Assembly (NCBI GenBank): GCA_028705545.1
Contig: JAQWDG010000081.1
Span: 1-7,540 of the forward strand
Direction: 5' to 3'
Length of the DNA stretch: 7,540 nt
From: Methanoregula sp.
GTDB taxonomy: Archaea > Halobacteriota > Methanomicrobia > Methanomicrobiales > Methanospirillaceae
The notes under the pieces were generated by a model, which did not search any database, had not been told where the DNA came from, and saw only the letters and a program-made list of their open reading frames with translations. The translations under genes and the position numbers were made by a program. Positions 4,981 to 7,540 of the stretch are shown here, in pieces. Within the stretch, counting starts at the first letter, position 1. Each line of letters begins with the position of its first letter.

Positions 4981-5607
4981 ATGGAGTTTGCCGCATGGGA
5001 GCCGCACTATGTTGAGATCCTCGCGTACTTCGGGTTCTCCCGCGAGGACGACGAGAAGGCGGCGGACCTGCTTGCCGGCCTCATTCCCCGCGATGATTGT
5101 GCGGCGCTTGCGGCGCTCATCAACGGCCGCGATGTCGTGGTCTGCGGGAACGCTCCGTGCCTCGCAAAGGAACTGGGCCGGATCCCGTCGGGCAGCATTG
5201 TTCTTGCGGCCGATGCAGCGGCCGATGTCCTGTACGAACACGGTATCTTGCCCGACGCGGTTTTTACCGATCTTGACGGAGCAACGGATCTCCTGCCGGA
5301 GATGAACGCGAAAGGGACGATTGTTGTCGTCCATGCGCATGGCGACAATATCCCGCTCCTGAAACACTGGGCCCGGCGCTTTACCGGCCCGGTGGTCGCA
5401 ACCACGCAGAGCACCCCGCTTTTACATGTCCACAACTTCGGTGGTTTCTCGGACGGCGACCGGGCGGTCTTTGCCGCGGATGCCCTCGGGGCACGGACGA
5501 TCACACTCGCGGGCTTCGATCTCGATGACAGGGATGTCGACCCGGTGAAACGGGGAAAGTTAACGTGGGCGAAAAAACTCCTCGCCCTGATCGGCCATGA
5601 CTGCTGA
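4981..5607 (+). CDS. mptE: 6-hydroxymethyl-7,8-dihydropterin pyrophosphokinase, archaeal MptE type
   Basis: A 208-residue protein of the MptE family (COG1634; characterised member MJ1634). The enzyme uses ATP to make 6-hydroxymethyl-7,8-dihydropterin diphosphate and AMP, activating the pterin for tetrahydromethanopterin synthesis. It is not homologous to bacterial FolK. Visible motifs are the N-terminal MEFAAWEPHYVEIL (1-14), VCGNAPCL (54-61), LAADAAADVL (75-84), PDAVFTDLDG (91-100), VVHAHGDN (116-123), TTQS (141-144) and NFGGFSDGDRAVFAADALGA (152-171), then LAGFDLDD. Length and motif order are normal, so the gene looks intact. It follows the DHH gene after 38 nt and its 3' end overlaps the next gene by 11 nt, indicating co-transcription and coupling. 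Annotation rests on family motifs recognised by eye. Confidence 0.9.
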   Translation: MEFAAWEPHYVEILAYFGFSREDDEKAADLLAGLIPRDDCAALAALINGRDVVVCGNAPCLAKELGRIPSGSIVLAADAAADVLYEHGILPDAVFTDLDGATDLLPEMNAKGTIVVVHAHGDNIPLLKHWARRFTGPVVATTQSTPLLHVHNFGGFSDGDRAVFAADALGARTITLAGFDLDDRDVDPVKRGKLTWAKKLLALIGHDC

Positions 5608-7252
5608 TGGCGGCCGCACTGCGGTAATCCTCGACGGATACGTAGACGAGCCCGCGTGCCTCGGCGTCCCGCCGTACGTCTCGCCGTACATCCGGACCGT
5701 TGCGGGCGTACTCGCCGACCGAGGCTATTCTCTGAAGTATTTCACCATCGACCAGCTCCGGAACGACCCGCAGATCTTTTCCATAGCAAACCGGGCCGGC
5801 GTGGTCGTGATGATCGCGGGCGTCACGGTGCCGGGGAAGTACCTGGGCGGGACGCCGGCAACGCTTACCGAGATCCAGCAGGCGGGCCACATGGTAAGGG
5901 GCCCGAAAAAACTGCTCGGGGGCCCGATAGGTTTCGGGTACGCCGGGGAGGGCGGGACAAAAGCGGTGAAGCAGGCGATCACCGGGTTCGATGCCCTCCT
6001 TCTTGGCGACCCGGCAGTCGCGCTCGACCGGTACCTTGCCGGCGGGGAGCCGAAAGGGGATTTCGATTACGCCAAAACCGATCCGTGGAGCGTTGCCGGG
6101 GCGGCAATTATCGGCCAGCACCCGGACTTCCCGTTCGTGATGTGCGAGCTCGAGACTGCGCGGGGCTGTTCCCACGGTCTCTCGGGCGGATGCTCGTTCT
6201 GCACCGAGCCGTTTTACGGGGCGCCGCGCTACCGCAGCGTTGCCGGGGTTGCCGATGAAGTCCGGGCCCTTGCGGAGAACGGGGCTGTGCACTTCCGTGT
6301 CGGCCGGCAGCCGGACATTCTCGCATACGGAGCAGGGCTCGGGGAGTTCCCCGCTCCCCTGCCGGATCTTATCGAATCTCTCTTTGGATCAATCCGTGCC
6401 GCAGCTCCGGCCCTGAAAACCCTCCACATCGACAACACGAATCCTGGAACAATAGCCCGTCACGAGGAGAAAAGCCGCGAGGCGCTCGCCGCGATCATCC
6501 GGTACCACACACCTGGCGATGTTGCCGCGTTCGGGATGGAGACCGCTGACCCCGTCGTGGTTGCGGCAAACAACCTCAAGGCCGGGCCGGACGAGGTTTT
6601 CCGTGCGATTGAGATCGTTAACGAAACCGGGGGCACAAGGAAAGACGGGATCCCCGAGCTGCTGCCCGGCCTCAACTTCGTCTGCGGGCTTGCGGGCGAA
6701 ACGCCGACAACGTATGACAAGAACGAGGCGTTCCTTTCAAAAGTGCTCGCGGCCGGCCTGATGGTGAGGAGGATCAATATCCGGCAGGTGATGCCCTTTG
6801 AGGGAACGCGTGTCTACACCGAAAACACGCTCGGGAAGCACGACCGCCGCTTCAAGGCCTTCAAGGAGTTCGTCCGGCAGAAAATCGATCTCCCCATGCT
6901 TAAGCGGGTCTTCCCGGCCGGCACCGTTCTCCGCGATCTCCGGATCGAGGTTTCGGACGCGATCTCGTTTGGCCGCCAGCCCGGCTCGTATCCGATCCTT
7001 GCCGGGATCCCGGTAAACCTCCCGAAGGGTGCCGTGATCGATGCGGTCGTGGTGGACTGGGGCATGCGTTCCCTTACCGCCCTCCCGCTCCCGCTCAATG
7101 TGAACACGATGCCGGCATCGGTTTTGAAATGGATGTCGGGCGTGGGAAAGAAGCGGGTGGCAGCCGTGATCGCGAAAAGGCCGTTTAAGGATGTGGCGGC
7201 ATTTGTGAAGGTGGCGGGGAGTTCGGAGATGGACCGGTTTCTGGTGGTGTGA
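5597..7252 (+). CDS. Radical SAM protein with C-terminal helix-hairpin-helix (COG1031 type)
   Basis: A 551-residue protein. Residues 1-160 look like a B12-binding-like Rossmann domain (VILDGYVDEPACLG, VVVMIAGVTVPGKYLGG). Residues 180-440 form a radical SAM barrel with ARGCSHGLSGGCSFCTEP. Cysteines C191, C199 and C202 give CX7CX2C instead of the canonical CX3CX2C, still likely to ligate a 4Fe-4S cluster. Later barrel features include the strands TLHIDNTNPG, AFGMETADP and GLNFVCGLAGET. A basic segment (431-500) leads to a helix-hairpin-helix at about 503-540 (MPASVLKWMSGVGKKRVAAVI), a nucleic-acid-binding motif. This architecture matches COG1031, whose reaction I do not know to be established. 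RNA or DNA modification is an inference from the HhH. No Shine-Dalgarno precedes the ATG; the 11-nt overlap with mptE suggests translational coupling. Confidence 0.88.
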   Translation: MTADGGRTAVILDGYVDEPACLGVPPYVSPYIRTVAGVLADRGYSLKYFTIDQLRNDPQIFSIANRAGVVVMIAGVTVPGKYLGGTPATLTEIQQAGHMVRGPKKLLGGPIGFGYAGEGGTKAVKQAITGFDALLLGDPAVALDRYLAGGEPKGDFDYAKTDPWSVAGAAIIGQHPDFPFVMCELETARGCSHGLSGGCSFCTEPFYGAPRYRSVAGVADEVRALAENGAVHFRVGRQPDILAYGAGLGEFPAPLPDLIESLFGSIRAAAPALKTLHIDNTNPGTIARHEEKSREALAAIIRYHTPGDVAAFGMETADPVVVAANNLKAGPDEVFRAIEIVNETGGTRKDGIPELLPGLNFVCGLAGETPTTYDKNEAFLSKVLAAGLMVRRINIRQVMPFEGTRVYTENTLGKHDRRFKAFKEFVRQKIDLPMLKRVFPAGTVLRDLRIEVSDAISFGRQPGSYPILAGIPVNLPKGAVIDAVVVDWGMRSLTALPLPLNVNTMPASVLKWMSGVGKKRVAAVIAKRPFKDVAAFVKVAGSSEMDRFLVV

Positions 7253-7275
7253 GTGGGTTTTGCACTCTCACTCAC
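7249..7275 (+). repeat. Inverted repeat over the radical SAM stop codon
   Basis: GTGAGTG (7249-7255) is complementary to CACTCAC (7269-7275), with a 13-nt spacer. An alternative stem, GAGTG/CACTC, has a 7-nt loop (7256-7262). It spans the stop codon TGA at 7250-7252. It may stabilise the mRNA end or assist termination, but no T-tract follows directly. Confidence 0.35.
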
Positions 7276-7297
7276 AAAGTTGGAAATGTATCCGATG

Positions 7298-7312
7298 CCC
7301 GGATTTTCCGGG
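7298..7312 (+). repeat. Short perfect hairpin downstream of the operon
   Basis: CCCGGA-TTT-TCCGGG forms a six-base-pair stem with a three-base loop. It lies 46 nt after the radical SAM stop codon. It is not followed by a T-tract, and its function is unknown. Confidence 0.35.
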
Positions 7313-7333
7313 TGAATAAAATACGATGGCTCA

Positions 7334-7364
7334 CCGCCTCAGGGCCCCTCGTGGGGCACGGCGG
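7334..7364. repeat. Nested GC-rich hairpin, possible structured RNA element
   Basis: The outer stem is CCGCC (7334-7338) with GGCGG (7360-7364). The inner stem is GCCCC (7344-7348) with GGGGC (7353-7357) around loop TCGT, separated by an asymmetric internal loop. It lies between the short hairpin and the T-rich tract. It may be part of a small RNA, the terminator region or a dispersed repeat. Confidence 0.35.
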
Positions 7365-7393
7365 GGCAAGGGACTGTACTGAGAATCGCGGAA

Positions 7394-7427
7394 TTTTTCT
7401 GTTGATTTTTTTTCGCTGATGTTTTTT
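7394..7427 (+). terminator. T-rich terminator region downstream of the operon
   Basis: Three T-tracts on the plus strand, of 5 (7394-7398), 8 (7406-7413) and 6 (7422-7427) residues, form a good archaeal termination zone. This is the first strong T-tract after the radical SAM gene, so the operon transcript probably ends here with a 3' UTR of about 150 nt, unless a separate small transcript uses it. Confidence 0.55.
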
Positions 7428-7540
7428 CACGGATAGAATACTGGAAAAATCGTCTCGGATTTCCCGAACGGGAATTGTCTACAAATCAGAATTCAGGTAA
7501 TACAGCATCATCGCAACCGGGGGATGCCACAGCGGCGGGG
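7428..7540. other. Non-coding right edge with one palindrome
   Basis: No supported gene is seen from 7253 to the window end. In this final part the only clear structure is the dyad TTCCCG-AA-CGGGAA at 7461-7474, which could be an operator or a small hairpin for a gene beyond the edge. The last 40 bases, GC-rich again, show no recognisable start or RNA motif. Confidence 0.3.

Noticed and set aside
5501..6292. Long minus-strand open frame of 263 codons
   Set aside because: It lies opposite mptE and the radical SAM gene, both of which carry clear family motifs; its Arg/Pro-rich product is typical of a shadow frame.

Overview
The window looks like a stretch of chromosome from a methanogenic euryarchaeon, probably Methanomicrobiales and perhaps close to Methanoregula (the genus is inference). 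The support is a methanopterin-pathway gene (mptE), a tRNA without an encoded CCA, archaeal TATA-like boxes about 25 bp from likely transcription starts, GGTGA-type ribosome binding sites, poly-T terminators and GC-rich coding DNA.

Left half (1-3177), accessory. It opens with the C-terminal part of a type IIG (Eco57I/TaqI-like) restriction-modification protein whose recognition region looks collapsed. This gene converges with a minus-strand two-gene unit: an XRE/ImmA-IrrE metallopeptidase regulator (1104-2294) followed immediately by a DUF4411 PIN-like toxin candidate (564-1103). That unit diverges across a 197-bp AT-rich regulatory region from a plus-strand AbrB-type antitoxin plus PIN toxin pair (VapBC type, 2492-3177). 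A minus-strand tRNA-Lys(CTT) gene sits at 3271-3344 with its 3' end facing this cluster, as expected of a tRNA-associated island edge. No flanking attachment repeat or integrase is visible.

Right half (3345-7252), core-like. A promoter at 3440-3448 drives a probable three-gene operon: a TrkA-N/DHH/DHHA1 phosphoesterase (3473-4942), mptE (4981-5607) and a COG1031-type radical SAM protein with a C-terminal helix-hairpin-helix (5597-7252). A strong hairpin fills the only intergenic gap, and the last two genes overlap by 11 nt. Only mptE has a confident biochemical role, tetrahydromethanopterin precursor activation. The other two are well-defined folds with unproven substrates.

Right edge (7253-7540) holds no confident gene. 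It has several inverted repeats, a GC-rich nested hairpin and a T-rich tract, and probably contains the operon terminator and possibly a small RNA or a dispersed repeat.
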